DNA of 64,000 nucleotides. It comes from JAFGGG01 sp964634205 (GTDB lineage: Bacteria; Spirochaetota; Spirochaetia; SZUA-6; RPPD01). Where the stretch lies: assembly GCA_964634205.1 (NCBI GenBank), contig CAZWKE010000001.1, positions 1 through 64,000 of the forward strand, given 5' to 3'. The first letter of the stretch is position 1, and each line of letters starts with the position of its first letter. The position numbers and the translations under genes were made by a program. Below are positions 16,318-25,321 of the stretch, piece by piece. The notes below the pieces were generated by a model. That model did not search any database. It was not told where the DNA came from and saw only the letters and a list, made by a program, of their open reading frames with translations.

Positions 16318-18585
16318 TCAGGTTTGCAGACTGCTGTTTAAGATATCCACATTTTTCAGATTCTCGGACATTACCTCACGAATGGAATTGATGGATGCGT
16401 GTAATTCCATCTCCTTTTGTTCCTGCTCACGCAGTAACCCTGTTATTCCCTCAAATGAATTTTTGAAATCCAATAATGTGGTTTTTATTTTTTCATCATC
16501 CTGCTGTTCCTGCTCACACAGCATGTTTATCTGGGAGGTATCATTCAGGAGCATTTCCACTGCCTGAAGAATGGTGGCCGACTGTGTTTTCTGCTCCTCG
16601 ATCATGGCGGTGATGTCATTGATCTTTACCGCCGATCGCTTGGATTCATCAATTATATTAAAAAGCCTGGTATACACCTCATCCGCCATCATATTGCTTT
16701 TTTCGATTATCGCTTTCATATTATTGAGATTTTCAAAACTTGATTCCAGGTTCTTTTTTGACTTTGCGGCAAGGTTGCGGATTTCACTGGCAATCACCGA
16801 AAAACCCTTACCGACGATTCCGCTGTTTGCGGCTTCTATAGAGGCGTTTATGGATAAAAGGCTGGTTTTTTCGGTAATATCCTCAATAGCAGACATCACC
16901 TGATTAATAAAATCGGAATACTCTGATATCTTGCTGATTGTTCGTTTTGATTCGGTAACGATTTTAGAACTCTCATCCGCAATGTTGGCGAGCTTGTTGG
17001 CGGTTTCACTTGATTCGATGGAGGAAACCGAGGTGGATTCGATATCACTTTTCATTTTGGACATGATGTTGTTGACGTCACCGACCGCACTGGTCTGCCG
17101 GGTAATGGCCTGCGGGATACGCTCACTGGAGGTGGTAATTCTGTCAGCCACCTGAAGCAGCATGGCCTCAATCGAGTCGAACTGGTTGATGATGCTCTCA
17201 AGCATCTGCTTGTTCGTCTCCCGATTCTTTTCTATTACCTCGACGGACTTACCGATATTGCTTTCAAGCCGGGTACTCGACTCAACCAAATTACCGGCAA
17301 CGTAGGAAATATTATCCATTACTTTCTTTAGGGAGGAATTTTTCTTCTCCAACTCTATCAGGGTGTCTTCCGATTTTTTGTGTACCAGCGACTGTTCAAT
17401 CGACAGGGTAAAAAATATACACAATACCATGAACACATATCCGTAGGGAATTACCCAGGCATACGGGGCAACAAGCGCCATCACATATATGATATCGGTG
17501 ATGCTTGTTATAATGATGGCAATAAATCCGAACCAGACAACCAGGGGGCTGAAACCCCTTCGACTTTTTATCGAAACAATAACATACCAGGTGATCACAG
17601 AAAAAGTAAACACCAGCAGCGGCAGCAGAAAATATACCATTACCGAATCAAACTGTTTGTGTATTGCCTGTTTGGAGTCCTTGAACAGGAAAAGAAACGA
17701 CATAATAACCGCGGGTATCGCGATAATGACTTTAATCAGCCGCTTAAAAAATTTTCGCTTTTTCAAAAACCCCGTGTATTCAATAATAAACAGGGAGAGA
17801 AATACCGTGGTCAACGGGAAACCGATTCTTGAGATCTTTTCATTAAGCACCTCGTTTACCATATCATTCGAATAACTGATATTAAAATAACTGATAAGGA
17901 AAAACAGGCAGGTAAGTGAGAAAAACAGGTAGCGCAGGTCCCTGCTGCCGTGCGAAATAAAGAGAAATAAAAAATAGAGAAACAGGATAAAGGCAATCAG
18001 GCACGCCCCCTGTATCAGATGAATGTTAAGCAGGTCCCTGAAAAACGCCTGCGCGGCACCTTTCGTGAACGCTAAAATTGTAACAGTTCCCAACGGCCGT
18101 ACTTCATATCTGGGAAATATCTGAATGGCTATTTCGTTTTTTTCCGTACCATAGTGCAGAAGCTTTTCCGGAAGATAGATGTTCGGAGAGTTATACGCGG
18201 TTGAGTTGTAATGTTTCCCGTACCTTCCCCAAACATAGATCTTGGTCCCATTGAGATACAGGTGTAAGGGATAATCGGCAGGGCCCAGGTGAACCGATAG
18301 ATCATGTCCCTTTACCGCGGTATCCAGGAAAAACACAGCCCTGAATGTATACATTCGCTGCTTTAGATCTTTTTCCCTGGGCAGCTTCATTCCGTCATAT
18401 TTCTTGAATCCCAGCTGCTCTAGATTGCCGGTAATATAGGCGCCTTCCTGCAAAGCGCTTTCCAAAATGGAAAACTGCAGGGTTACCTCATCATCTATGG
18501 TCTTAAGCCGGTCATCGGCACTAAGAATCCATGAGGAGAAAGCCAAAAAAGCCAGGCAAATAACTAATTTTTTTCGTGGTTTCAT
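16318..18585 (-). CDS. 7TM-type methyl-accepting chemotaxis-like transducer
   Basis: About 755 aa. A signal peptide (MKPRKKLVICLAFLAFSSW) is followed by a periplasmic domain (about 25-190) like the extracellular part of 7TMR-DISM receptors, then seven hydrophobic segments (about 195-410), then a long coiled coil. The tail contains the MCP signalling core INASIEAANSG and GFSVIASEIRNLAAKS, which would contact CheA/CheW. It therefore probably senses an external ligand, perhaps a carbohydrate, and feeds the chemotaxis or another kinase array. The start at 18585 is chosen because the signal peptide begins there; the frame extends 21 codons further upstream without a better start. No other che genes are in the window. 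Confidence 0.8.
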   Translation of the reverse strand: MKPRKKLVICLAFLAFSSWILSADDRLKTIDDEVTLQFSILESALQEGAYITGNLEQLGFKKYDGMKLPREKDLKQRMYTFRAVFFLDTAVKGHDLSVHLGPADYPLHLYLNGTKIYVWGRYGKHYNSTAYNSPNIYLPEKLLHYGTEKNEIAIQIFPRYEVRPLGTVTILAFTKGAAQAFFRDLLNIHLIQGACLIAFILFLYFLFLFISHGSRDLRYLFFSLTCLFFLISYFNISYSNDMVNEVLNEKISRIGFPLTTVFLSLFIIEYTGFLKKRKFFKRLIKVIIAIPAVIMSFLFLFKDSKQAIHKQFDSVMVYFLLPLLVFTFSVITWYVIVSIKSRRGFSPLVVWFGFIAIIITSITDIIYVMALVAPYAWVIPYGYVFMVLCIFFTLSIEQSLVHKKSEDTLIELEKKNSSLKKVMDNISYVAGNLVESSTRLESNIGKSVEVIEKNRETNKQMLESIINQFDSIEAMLLQVADRITTSSERIPQAITRQTSAVGDVNNIMSKMKSDIESTSVSSIESSETANKLANIADESSKIVTESKRTISKISEYSDFINQVMSAIEDITEKTSLLSINASIEAANSGIVGKGFSVIASEIRNLAAKSKKNLESSFENLNNMKAIIEKSNMMADEVYTRLFNIIDESKRSAVKINDITAMIEEQKTQSATILQAVEMLLNDTSQINMLCEQEQQDDEKIKTTLLDFKNSFEGITGLLREQEQKEMELHASINSIREVMSENLKNVDILNSSLQT

Positions 18586-18662
18586 ACTTTTAAATAACCG
18601 TAAGCAAAATACTATAGCAAGTTTAGTGGATGATAATTCCAAAATCAATAATATTTTAATTT

Positions 18663-19586
18663 TTATTTATACTGCAGCGGGATTTGCAGATACACCAGTT
18701 TTTTAAGAAGAATTTGCATCAGCCGAAACGCTTCCGGGGAAAGCTTTTCTACGGTGTCATGGGGGGTATGCCGCAACCGCCAGGTAAGCGGCTGGATTGC
18801 GGCGTACTTTTGCCGTATACTGTGTGAACGTATCCCGTCTATCTTCCCACTCATACTTTGCACACCGCGTTTTAAGTTTTCCAGACCGGTTCTGTAACGG
18901 AGCGCCTCCTCATAAGGCAGAACACAGATCTGCATGGCGGGGTATCCCTGCAGTACCAATCCCAGGTTGTCGGAAAATGGGGTCCGTAATGAAAAGTATT
19001 TTCCGTTTTTTATCGTTTCAAGCAGATCAACCGCGTAGGTCCTGAGCAACCGCAGTTTTGCGTACACCTCGGTATGGGTTTTCTTCCGGCTTTCCAGGAG
19101 TTTCTCGCTGGCCTCACTTAAGATCAGCGTGTCTCCAACTCCGCACATATCAAAATTAAAAAACACACAATTATTTATCTTCAGTTGTTGCAGCGCCATC
19201 CCCAACTTATAGGTACCCTGTGCCTTCACATCCCTTGATTCCGCGGCTTCCTCATGATCACTTAAAACAATCTGTAGGTTTGACTGCATACTGTTGCCGG
19301 AATGAAGGAATCCGGCCAGCCACAAAAGCTGAAAAACCGCGGCACTGTTATCGTTTGCTCCGGGGGTATTTTTCTTTCGGTCATAATGGGCAATAAGTAC
19401 TTTTATGAAATACTCAGGATTCCTGAAACCGTTTGCGTCAAAGTTTATAATAAAAAACCTGGAATCCGCCAGGGAACTCACTTTAAACGGGATGCGGCGG
19501 CTGAGCAGGTAGGACTCTATATATTTAAAACGATTACAGCGTGGTGCACAAAATTCATGTAATTGACGAAGTAATTCCTGATCCAT
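18663..19586 (-). CDS. M28-family zinc aminopeptidase-like protein
   Basis: 307 aa. The M28 metal-site order is visible: HYDRKKNTPGANDNSA (His ligand and bridging Asp), SDHEEAAES (catalytic Glu and metal Glu), NFDMCG (Asp ligand), and RHTPHDTVEKLS (final His). A SDNLG segment matches the family loop. No signal peptide is seen, so it is probably cytoplasmic, where it would trim peptides or aminoacyl compounds. It lies 33 bp downstream of the serine acetyltransferase gene on the same strand, close enough for one transcript. Exact substrate unknown. Confidence 0.75.
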   Translation of the reverse strand: MDQELLRQLHEFCAPRCNRFKYIESYLLSRRIPFKVSSLADSRFFIINFDANGFRNPEYFIKVLIAHYDRKKNTPGANDNSAAVFQLLWLAGFLHSGNSMQSNLQIVLSDHEEAAESRDVKAQGTYKLGMALQQLKINNCVFFNFDMCGVGDTLILSEASEKLLESRKKTHTEVYAKLRLLRTYAVDLLETIKNGKYFSLRTPFSDNLGLVLQGYPAMQICVLPYEEALRYRTGLENLKRGVQSMSGKIDGIRSHSIRQKYAAIQPLTWRLRHTPHDTVEKLSPEAFRLMQILLKKLVYLQIPLQYK

Positions 19587-19619
19587 ACCGAAAACGATAA
19601 GGCGATCGCGGAAATCCTT

Positions 19620-20528
19620 TTAGATTTGAAAATCAGGGCCATGCGTCTGCTCTGTTTTAAACACATACTGTTCCGGTTGATAATATATCCTACTGCGCGG
19701 TGGGACCGAAGACAGAATCCAAACGTTTCCGCCGATAATCGATCCTTCTCCGATAACAGTACTGCCGCCCAGGATGGTGGCCCCGGAATAGATTGTAACA
19801 TGATCCTCAATCGTCGGATGCCTTTTTTTCTCTCCCTCTTCTTTTTTAACACTCAACGCCCCCAGGGTTACTCCCTGGTATAGTTTTACATGATTGCCGA
19901 TCCTGGTTGTCTCACCGATTACGACACCCGTACCATGATCGATAAAAAAGTATTCGCCGATAGTGGCCCCCGGATGGATATCAATTCCTGTTTTACTATG
20001 AATATACTCACTCATCATGCGCGGAATAAGGGGAACATGGCGGATCCACAACTCATGCGCCAAACGATGGACCAGAATGGCATCCAGGCAGGGATAAGAG
20101 AGAATAACCTCTTCATGCGATTTCGCCGCGGGATCTCCCTGGAATGCAGCCTCCACATCCAGTTTTATTAAGCGCCGTAATTCGGGGATGGTACTCACCA
20201 CCCCGCAGACGATCTTTTCCGCGTTTTCCTTCACCTCGTGTGATTCTTTGCCCGTCAGTTTATTTTGGTACTGCACACTTTTTCCCACTTCGGGGACAAG
20301 GCTGCGGATAATATTGGTTATCTTTTCCCCGACAACATACTTGATATTGAGTTGGTCTATCTCCTCTTCCTCCCGATATCCGGGGAATACCAACGACTGA
20401 AACTCATTGACTATCCTGATTATACTTTTTTGCGAGGGAAGATTGGGACCCCGGATATGGTTGATCCCCCCGATCTTCTTGTATGAAATGATAATCTTAT
20501 CTACCAACTCATCGATTCTTTGTTTCAT
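19620..20528 (-). CDS. cysE: Serine O-acetyltransferase
   Basis: 302 aa. The N-terminal helical region leads into a left-handed beta-helix with hexapeptide repeats. Typical CysE blocks are visible: DPAAKSHEEVILSYP, HRLAHELW, IHPGATIGEYFFIDHGTGVVIGETTRIG (active-site His-Asp-His region) and GVTLGALS. It transfers acetyl from acetyl-CoA to serine, giving the substrate of cysteine synthase. The length and N-terminal extension fit the longer EpsC/SrpH-like branch. No cysK is adjacent. ATG at 20528 is 38 bp from an assembly gap, so its promoter and true upstream gene are partly hidden. Confidence 0.9.
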   Translation of the reverse strand: MKQRIDELVDKIIISYKKIGGINHIRGPNLPSQKSIIRIVNEFQSLVFPGYREEEEIDQLNIKYVVGEKITNIIRSLVPEVGKSVQYQNKLTGKESHEVKENAEKIVCGVVSTIPELRRLIKLDVEAAFQGDPAAKSHEEVILSYPCLDAILVHRLAHELWIRHVPLIPRMMSEYIHSKTGIDIHPGATIGEYFFIDHGTGVVIGETTRIGNHVKLYQGVTLGALSVKKEEGEKKRHPTIEDHVTIYSGATILGGSTVIGEGSIIGGNVWILSSVPPRSRIYYQPEQYVFKTEQTHGPDFQI

Positions 20529-20566
20529 TATATATACTCATGGAATATAATTACGCCTTTGTCAAG

Positions 20567-20666
20567 NNNNNNNNNNNNNNNNNNNNNNNNNNNNNNNNNN
20601 NNNNNNNNNNNNNNNNNNNNNNNNNNNNNNNNNNNNNNNNNNNNNNNNNNNNNNNNNNNNNNNNNN
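20567..20666. other. Assembly gap (100 N) at the 3' end of the M29 peptidase gene
   Basis: Exactly 100 N. It removes the C-terminus and stop codon of the aminopeptidase gene and possibly more. The 12 codons that appear to continue the frame past the gap (LDKGVIIFHEYI) do not resemble an M29 C-terminus and end at the cysE start codon, so they are probably not coding. Confidence 0.95.
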
Positions 20667-21865
20667 CCGGAAGAAAGCCGCGCGGAAACGTCAAGCTGTG
20701 GGGAACCGATTAAAAGGTCGATATGAATTTTGCTCATGTTGAAACCGGCCCGTTCTTTTTCCCCTGTGCCGTAACGCTCGATTCCGGAAAAGCATTCACT
20801 ATAGGCGGAACCGAATGCGATATGACTGGCCGCATTCTCATCATAAAGCAGATTATGGAAGATATGACCGCTCGTATACACCGGTGAACTTGATTCCACC
20901 AGGGCGACCTCTCCGAGACGCATGTTTTCCGGCGCAGCGGAAAGATATGCTTTCAGTTCCTCTATGCCCCGACTGCCGGTAATCTGCGTCAGTTTTCCTT
21001 CTGTAAACTCCAGGCGTATCCGGTTAATGTAAAAATTACGATACACCAGCGGGCGGCTGCATTCAACCCACCCGTTTACCCTGTGAAAATCCGGGGCTGA
21101 AAACACTTCTTCGGTGGGGATGTTCGGCACAAAATAATCACCTGTTCGACAAAGCGACTGCCCGCCCTGCCAACGTGCCTGCGGAGCAAGACCGATGCGT
21201 AAATCCGCGTGCGGACCCTGAAAAATCAATTCGGTAATCCCGAGATTATTGAGTTTCTGCTTGATGCGGTCGAGTTTGTTCAGATGGTCCCGCCAGGCCG
21301 AAATCGGGTCAGGAGTATTAATCCGGCAGATGGCAAAATACTCGTGCCAGAGTTTTTGCACGGCCTGCTCCTTTGAGAGCCGCGGGAATATTTTCCGGGC
21401 TGTGGCCGCTGTGGCTGAAGCGGCCACACACCACCTGATGCCGTTCGAGCGTACTTTTTCATGAAAAAAATATAGGCTCTCGGCGCGCGCCAAAAGCATT
21501 GCATTACTGCGTCCCGTATCAATATTTTCATACACCTTCAGATTTTCCCTGCCGGTAAGAGACAGAAATACCCCGTTTCGCTCTATAACCTCTTCATAGG
21601 CTTTGATCACACTGCCGGGGAAATACACCAGGCCGGCATCAGACGCAAACTCAAGGCGGATGGATTCCAGTTGCTCATCCATGTATAGAATATGTACATA
21701 AGCCGCGCCTTTGGCATAAGCGGCCCGGGCACAGGCCAGGGCAAGCTCTCTATGGACGGTAAAAGCCTGGATCAGACAATGCTCACCCGGCTTGATATTT
21801 ACTCCCAGGGAAAGCAACAGGTCCGCGTATGCCGTAAGTTTATCGTTGAATTTCTTTTTGGTCAT
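20667..21865 (-). CDS. M29-family metallo-aminopeptidase, 3' end lost in gap
   Basis: About 399 visible residues. The layout matches AmpS/PepS (thermophilic aminopeptidase, M29): an N-terminal domain (YADLLLSLGVNIKPGEHCLIQAF) and a C-terminal metal domain with NIPTEEVFSAPD (metal-ligand Glu region), GSRGIEELKAYL, RLGEVALVESSSPV, LLYDENAASHIAFGSAY, and HIDLLIGSPQLDV near the usual end. The family removes N-terminal residues from peptides with two divalent ions. Only roughly 10-20 residues should be missing. No signal peptide; cytoplasmic. The downstream end and any gene inside the gap cannot be judged. It follows the M20 peptidase by 22 bp. Confidence 0.85.
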
Positions 21866-21887
21866 GCATCAATAATATCGGTGCGGA

Positions 21888-23267
21888 TTAGAGTAAATTT
21901 CTTGTTTTTAAGAAAAAAACTTCAGGTAATTTATAGAAATAGTTATATGCCAACTCCAGGCTTTTCAATGATACTCTCTCGTCCTTGCCGTGAAACATAC
22001 CGGCGTAATCGTCTATGGAAAATTCTTCATCAAACAGGGAAAAGCCGTAGACCACCGTCCCCTTGTTTCGCCAGAATCTTCCGTCCGTTACACTGCCGAT
22101 AAACATGGGAACATAATAAGCAGTGGGATACACGGGCGATACGATTTCTTTTGTCGCCTGAAAAAGCGGCGTATCCGTGGATGAAACATTGGCGGGAAAA
22201 TACTCGGTAATCTCAATACTGAAATATTCCTTCAACGGTCCCAGCAGGTGTTCCAATTCTTTGATGACATCCTCGACCGTTTGACCGGGCAAAATACGAA
22301 TATCAAGCTCAATCATCCCGCTATCCGGAATGACATTGGTTTTAGTTCCTGATTTTATAATATTAGGGCTTATAGTCATGCGGCTGGCCGCGTGTAAAAA
22401 TCTTGCCAATCCCGGTGCCCTGTTATACTCGGCTTGCAGGGTCTTTTGTAAGGCCCCTTTTTTTGTAAGCCTGCGGAAATGCCGTGTATTTGCCGCCAGG
22501 GCACGTACCATTTCCACGTACTCATTACAGAACTGCACCCCCGTTTTATATCGGGCAATCCTTCCCACCGCCTCCGCGATCTTGATCGCGGCATTATCGG
22601 CATGGTAGGGCAGGCTTCCGTGACCCGCAGTACCTTTTGTTTTTAACCGGGCCCAGACAATCCCTTTTTCACCGCGTGATACCGTGATTCCGCTTCCTTT
22701 TTTATTATGAATGAAAAATCCGCCCAACTCGGTGATCATATAATCTGCTTTGACCTTGTCCCAGTATTTTTCCACCAACCAACGGGCACCCAATCGTCCG
22801 GAGGCCTCCTCGTCAGCAACGGCGAGATAGATGAAATCTCCGGCAAAACGTCCGTTCTTCTTAATCAGTTCGGCTGCCGCCACGGCCTGGGAGGCGGTTA
22901 TGTTCAGCATATCAACGGCCCCCCTGCCCCAGACAAATCCGCCGCGCAGATCACCGGAAAACGGATCACAGCTCCACTGTTCCCTGTTTGCCGGAACCAC
23001 ATCCAGGTGCCCCATATAAGCGAGTGAGGGTGCTTTGGGATCCGTACCGGGTATGCGCAGCAACAGGTTGGCACGCCCTTTCCGTGATTGCAGTATTGTG
23101 GTTTTTATTCCATAGCTAGAAAAAAATTTTTTTAGGGTTTCCGCGGAACGTATTTCCCACCCTGAATCGGGGGTACCGTCATTCACGCATTTGTTGCGGA
23201 TTAGTTCCCGCAGAAGAGGCACAAGCTTTTTTCCAACGACAGGATACTCCTGAATTTTTCCGTTCAC
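21888..23267 (-). CDS. M20-family metallopeptidase
   Basis: 459 aa. M20 motifs are clear: MGHLDVVPA (first His ligand and Asp), GRGAVDMLN (bridging Asp), ADEEASGRLGARWLV (catalytic Glu-Glu), then a dimerisation lid and a C-terminal FGK-type return including MFHGKDERVSLKSL (final His). The long form fits the carboxypeptidase/aminoacylase branch (PM20D1/CPS1-like) better than ArgE or DapE. No signal peptide. GTG start at 23267 follows AAGGTAG by 8 nt. Together with the M29 and M28 genes this makes three peptidases within 5 kb, suggesting a peptide-use cluster. Confidence 0.85.
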   Translation of the reverse strand: MNGKIQEYPVVGKKLVPLLRELIRNKCVNDGTPDSGWEIRSAETLKKFFSSYGIKTTILQSRKGRANLLLRIPGTDPKAPSLAYMGHLDVVPANREQWSCDPFSGDLRGGFVWGRGAVDMLNITASQAVAAAELIKKNGRFAGDFIYLAVADEEASGRLGARWLVEKYWDKVKADYMITELGGFFIHNKKGSGITVSRGEKGIVWARLKTKGTAGHGSLPYHADNAAIKIAEAVGRIARYKTGVQFCNEYVEMVRALAANTRHFRRLTKKGALQKTLQAEYNRAPGLARFLHAASRMTISPNIIKSGTKTNVIPDSGMIELDIRILPGQTVEDVIKELEHLLGPLKEYFSIEITEYFPANVSSTDTPLFQATKEIVSPVYPTAYYVPMFIGSVTDGRFWRNKGTVVYGFSLFDEEFSIDDYAGMFHGKDERVSLKSLELAYNYFYKLPEVFFLKTRNLL

Positions 23268-23280
23268 CGTGAAATCTACC

Positions 23281-23568
23281 TTAAAATTCGATATTGAAAT
23301 TTTTGTAAATACCCCGAAAAGTTACCGGGTGAGAGTCTACCCGTTCTACATAGGCTCCGGGCGGACCTGTCTTCAGCCAGGCCAGAAGCGACGCCAACTT
23401 CCTTGCGTCTCCCTCAGCCATGACCTCCACGGTACCGTCATACATGTTCCGCACATAGCCGCTTATCCCCAGGCGTCTGGCTCGCTCCCGGGTTGAATAC
23501 CGGAATCCCACTCCCTGAACAACTCCGTGTACCCTTGCCGTAAAAGCGGACTGTTGTATCTGGTCCAT
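23281..23568 (-). CDS. acyP: Acylphosphatase
   Basis: About 95 aa with the family signature HGVVQGVGFRYSTRERA (catalytic Arg in GFRY) and the second block GYVRNMYDGTVEVMAEG (catalytic Asn). It hydrolyses acyl phosphates such as acetyl phosphate or 1,3-bisphosphoglycerate. The start is ATG 23568, preceded by AAGTAAGG; more upstream starts would run into the preceding gene. It lies 14 bp upstream of the M20 gene and 13 bp downstream of a response regulator gene. Because phospho-aspartate is also an acyl phosphate, the placement beside two receiver proteins is notable, but a functional link is only inference. Confidence 0.92.
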   Translation of the reverse strand: MDQIQQSAFTARVHGVVQGVGFRYSTRERARRLGISGYVRNMYDGTVEVMAEGDARKLASLLAWLKTGPPGAYVERVDSHPVTFRGIYKNFNIEF

Positions 23569-23581
23569 TACCTTACTTGCC

Positions 23582-23935
23582 TTATTCAAGTGCACCGGCG
23601 ATTTCTTTTTCCAATTCAGCGTAATCAAAAGGTTTATAGAATACCTTGAAAGGAATATGGATATTGGGCTGTAAAAAACCGCTTGTAATAATGATTTTCT
23701 TATCGGAACAGTATTTTTTTAGCAGGCGGATCCAGTAATCGCCGCCTAAAATATCCATCCGGTAATCCGTTACAATAAGATCCACATTATTGTCAAGCAG
23801 CTGCTTTAAAGCCCCAACCCCGTCAGACGCAACAATTACCTGGTAGCCCTTTTGTTTAAGAAAATCACGCAGGGTCAGTCTGATTGAATCTTCATCTTCG
23901 ACAATGAGAATAAGGGCCTGAGACTTTTTATCCAT
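23582..23935 (-). CDS. Single-domain response regulator
   Basis: 117 aa, a lone receiver domain. The acidic pocket VEDEDS, acceptor Asp in LIVTDYRMD, conserved Thr/Ser in IITSGF and Lys in FYKPFD are all present, so phosphorylation is expected. There is no output domain, so it acts by protein contact, like CheY or Spo0F. It overlaps the upstream HTH-receiver gene by 8 bp, so the two are made together. Confidence 0.9.
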   Translation of the reverse strand: MDKKSQALILIVEDEDSIRLTLRDFLKQKGYQVIVASDGVGALKQLLDNNVDLIVTDYRMDILGGDYWIRLLKKYCSDKKIIITSGFLQPNIHIPFKVFYKPFDYAELEKEIAGALE

Positions 23936-24548
23936 TTTCTCCCCGATATTTTGCTAATAAATCATCTATCTTTATTTTCAGGGCGTTTAAATCCAGTGGT
24001 TTGGCAAAAAAGGCGTCGGCCCCATTACGTATCATGGATTCTTCTTCATGCGGATCGTTCATGCCGGTAATAGCGATAACTGCCGGACTTTGGGTCCCGC
24101 CGTTTTCTTTTAATTTTTGGCATAGCTTGTGCCCGTCGATACCGGGGAGATTGATATCCAGAATAATGATACCGGGAGAATACTCGGATATAAGCTTGCC
24201 CGCTTCAAATCCGTCATATGCCTGCAAAACCGTAAAGTCGGGAAATTTTTTTAACAGATAGCGTTTCAGTAATCCATTAATGTCTTCATCATCATCAACC
24301 ACCAGAAAAATATCCCAGGCAAGCTTTTCTTCATCAAGATGTTCGAGTTCATCCGGGATCCTCATCCCGCGTGAGCTTAAGAAATCTATCAAATCGTCAG
24401 CGTACACCCGGTATTGCCCCCCGGGGGTAACAAAGGCTTTTAAATGACCGTTTTTAATCCAATTAATCGCCGTCTGATTGACTACACCACAGATATTCGC
24501 TACTTCGAGTGCAGAAAATATTCTTATTTTCTTTCCATTCTTTGCCAT
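23928..24548 (-). CDS. Excisionase-type HTH fused to a receiver domain
   Basis: 206 aa. The first 65 residues form a winged helix of the MerR/excisionase type (SALEVANICGVVNQTAINWIKNGHLKAFVTPGGQYRVYADDLIDFL). A receiver follows from about residue 80 (VVDDDED, acceptor in LDINLPG, Thr in AITGM, Lys in FAKPLD). The DNA-binding domain precedes the receiver, which is the reverse of OmpR-type regulators. It is probably a phosphorylation-controlled DNA binder, perhaps for its own operon. A consensus promoter lies directly upstream. No dedicated kinase gene is adjacent; candidates in the window are the hybrid kinases. Confidence 0.85.
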   Translation of the reverse strand: MAKNGKKIRIFSALEVANICGVVNQTAINWIKNGHLKAFVTPGGQYRVYADDLIDFLSSRGMRIPDELEHLDEEKLAWDIFLVVDDDEDINGLLKRYLLKKFPDFTVLQAYDGFEAGKLISEYSPGIIILDINLPGIDGHKLCQKLKENGGTQSPAVIAITGMNDPHEEESMIRNGADAFFAKPLDLNALKIKIDDLLAKYRGENG

Positions 24549-24600
24549 TTATGATATCCTTAAAAAAACTAACATTTATAAAATTCTTCAATTAAGTAAA

Positions 24601-24628
24601 ATTATAATACTTTTATTTGCTATGTCAA
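24601..24628 (-). promoter_or_regulatory. Consensus sigma-70 promoter of the HTH-receiver operon
   Basis: TTGACA (24623-24628) and TATAAT (24601-24606), both perfect, with a 16-bp spacer. The -35 box overlaps the start codon of the divergent DUF434 gene (24622). A plus-strand TATAAT (24603-24608) overlaps the same -10, so the two genes probably share or compete for this DNA. Confidence 0.7.
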
Positions 24629-25308
24629 CGTATAATACGGGATTTAAAGATGCTGTTACCGATTATAGATACCTGAAAAACAGGGAATATTCGGATAAAT
24701 CGGCACTGAAACTCATCGGGGACCACTATCGTCTTTCAAAAATCCAACGCAACTGTTTACTCAGGGGTATTGTAACCCAAAATCAAAGTATAACTCGTAA
24801 AAAAAAACTTATCGGGGCAAAAGCAGTAAGAAACAAATCGCTGGGAATAGATTGGTATAATGTCTTAATTACCATCGAAAGTTATTTGAAAGGGCAGCTT
24901 CTTTTTTTGGCGGATGACGGCGTCATCCGTGACAGCTCCTCCACCCACGGAAGTTACCGACAGAGCCAGGTAACCGAACATGCCGTCACTACCCTGGGAA
25001 AGGCGCTGCTTGACTTACAGCCCCAAAACTTAAGTATCGTAATGGATTCTCCCATATCTTTTTCCAAAATGATGGCTGATAATCTCCGTACTACATTTAA
25101 TGCGGTTCTACCCATGCCTTTTGAAATCACCCTCCTTCATTCCGCTGATTATGCGCTGAAAACGTTTCAGGGTATTGTGGCTTCTTCAGATTCCGTAATC
25201 ATGGATTGTGTCCCGAAAATATTCGATATCGCCCGGTACTGCCTCTCCGTCTTTTTTGGGTTTATTCCCCCATCGGTAGAAAACCTTCACTTCGATCCCT
25301 CCGGTTGA
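24622..25308 (+). CDS. DUF434 domain-containing protein
   Basis: 228 aa. The N-terminal part (FKDAVTDYRYLKNREYSDKSALKLIGDHYRL) and the central IDWYNVLITIESYLKGQLLFLADDGVIRD match what I recall of the DUF434/DUF5616 family, found in archaea and some bacteria. The central block has a PIN-like look, with YNVL and spaced acidic residues (DDG, MDSP), so a nuclease role is possible but unproven. Start ATG 24622 is chosen because similarity begins there. If the plus-strand TATAAT at 24603 is used, the transcript would be nearly leaderless. Its stop is 14 bp from the convergent recX stop. Confidence 0.75.
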   Translation: MSTYNTGFKDAVTDYRYLKNREYSDKSALKLIGDHYRLSKIQRNCLLRGIVTQNQSITRKKKLIGAKAVRNKSLGIDWYNVLITIESYLKGQLLFLADDGVIRDSSSTHGSYRQSQVTEHAVTTLGKALLDLQPQNLSIVMDSPISFSKMMADNLRTTFNAVLPMPFEITLLHSADYALKTFQGIVASSDSVIMDCVPKIFDIARYCLSVFFGFIPPSVENLHFDPSG

Positions 25309-25321
25309 TTCCAGGCGGACG

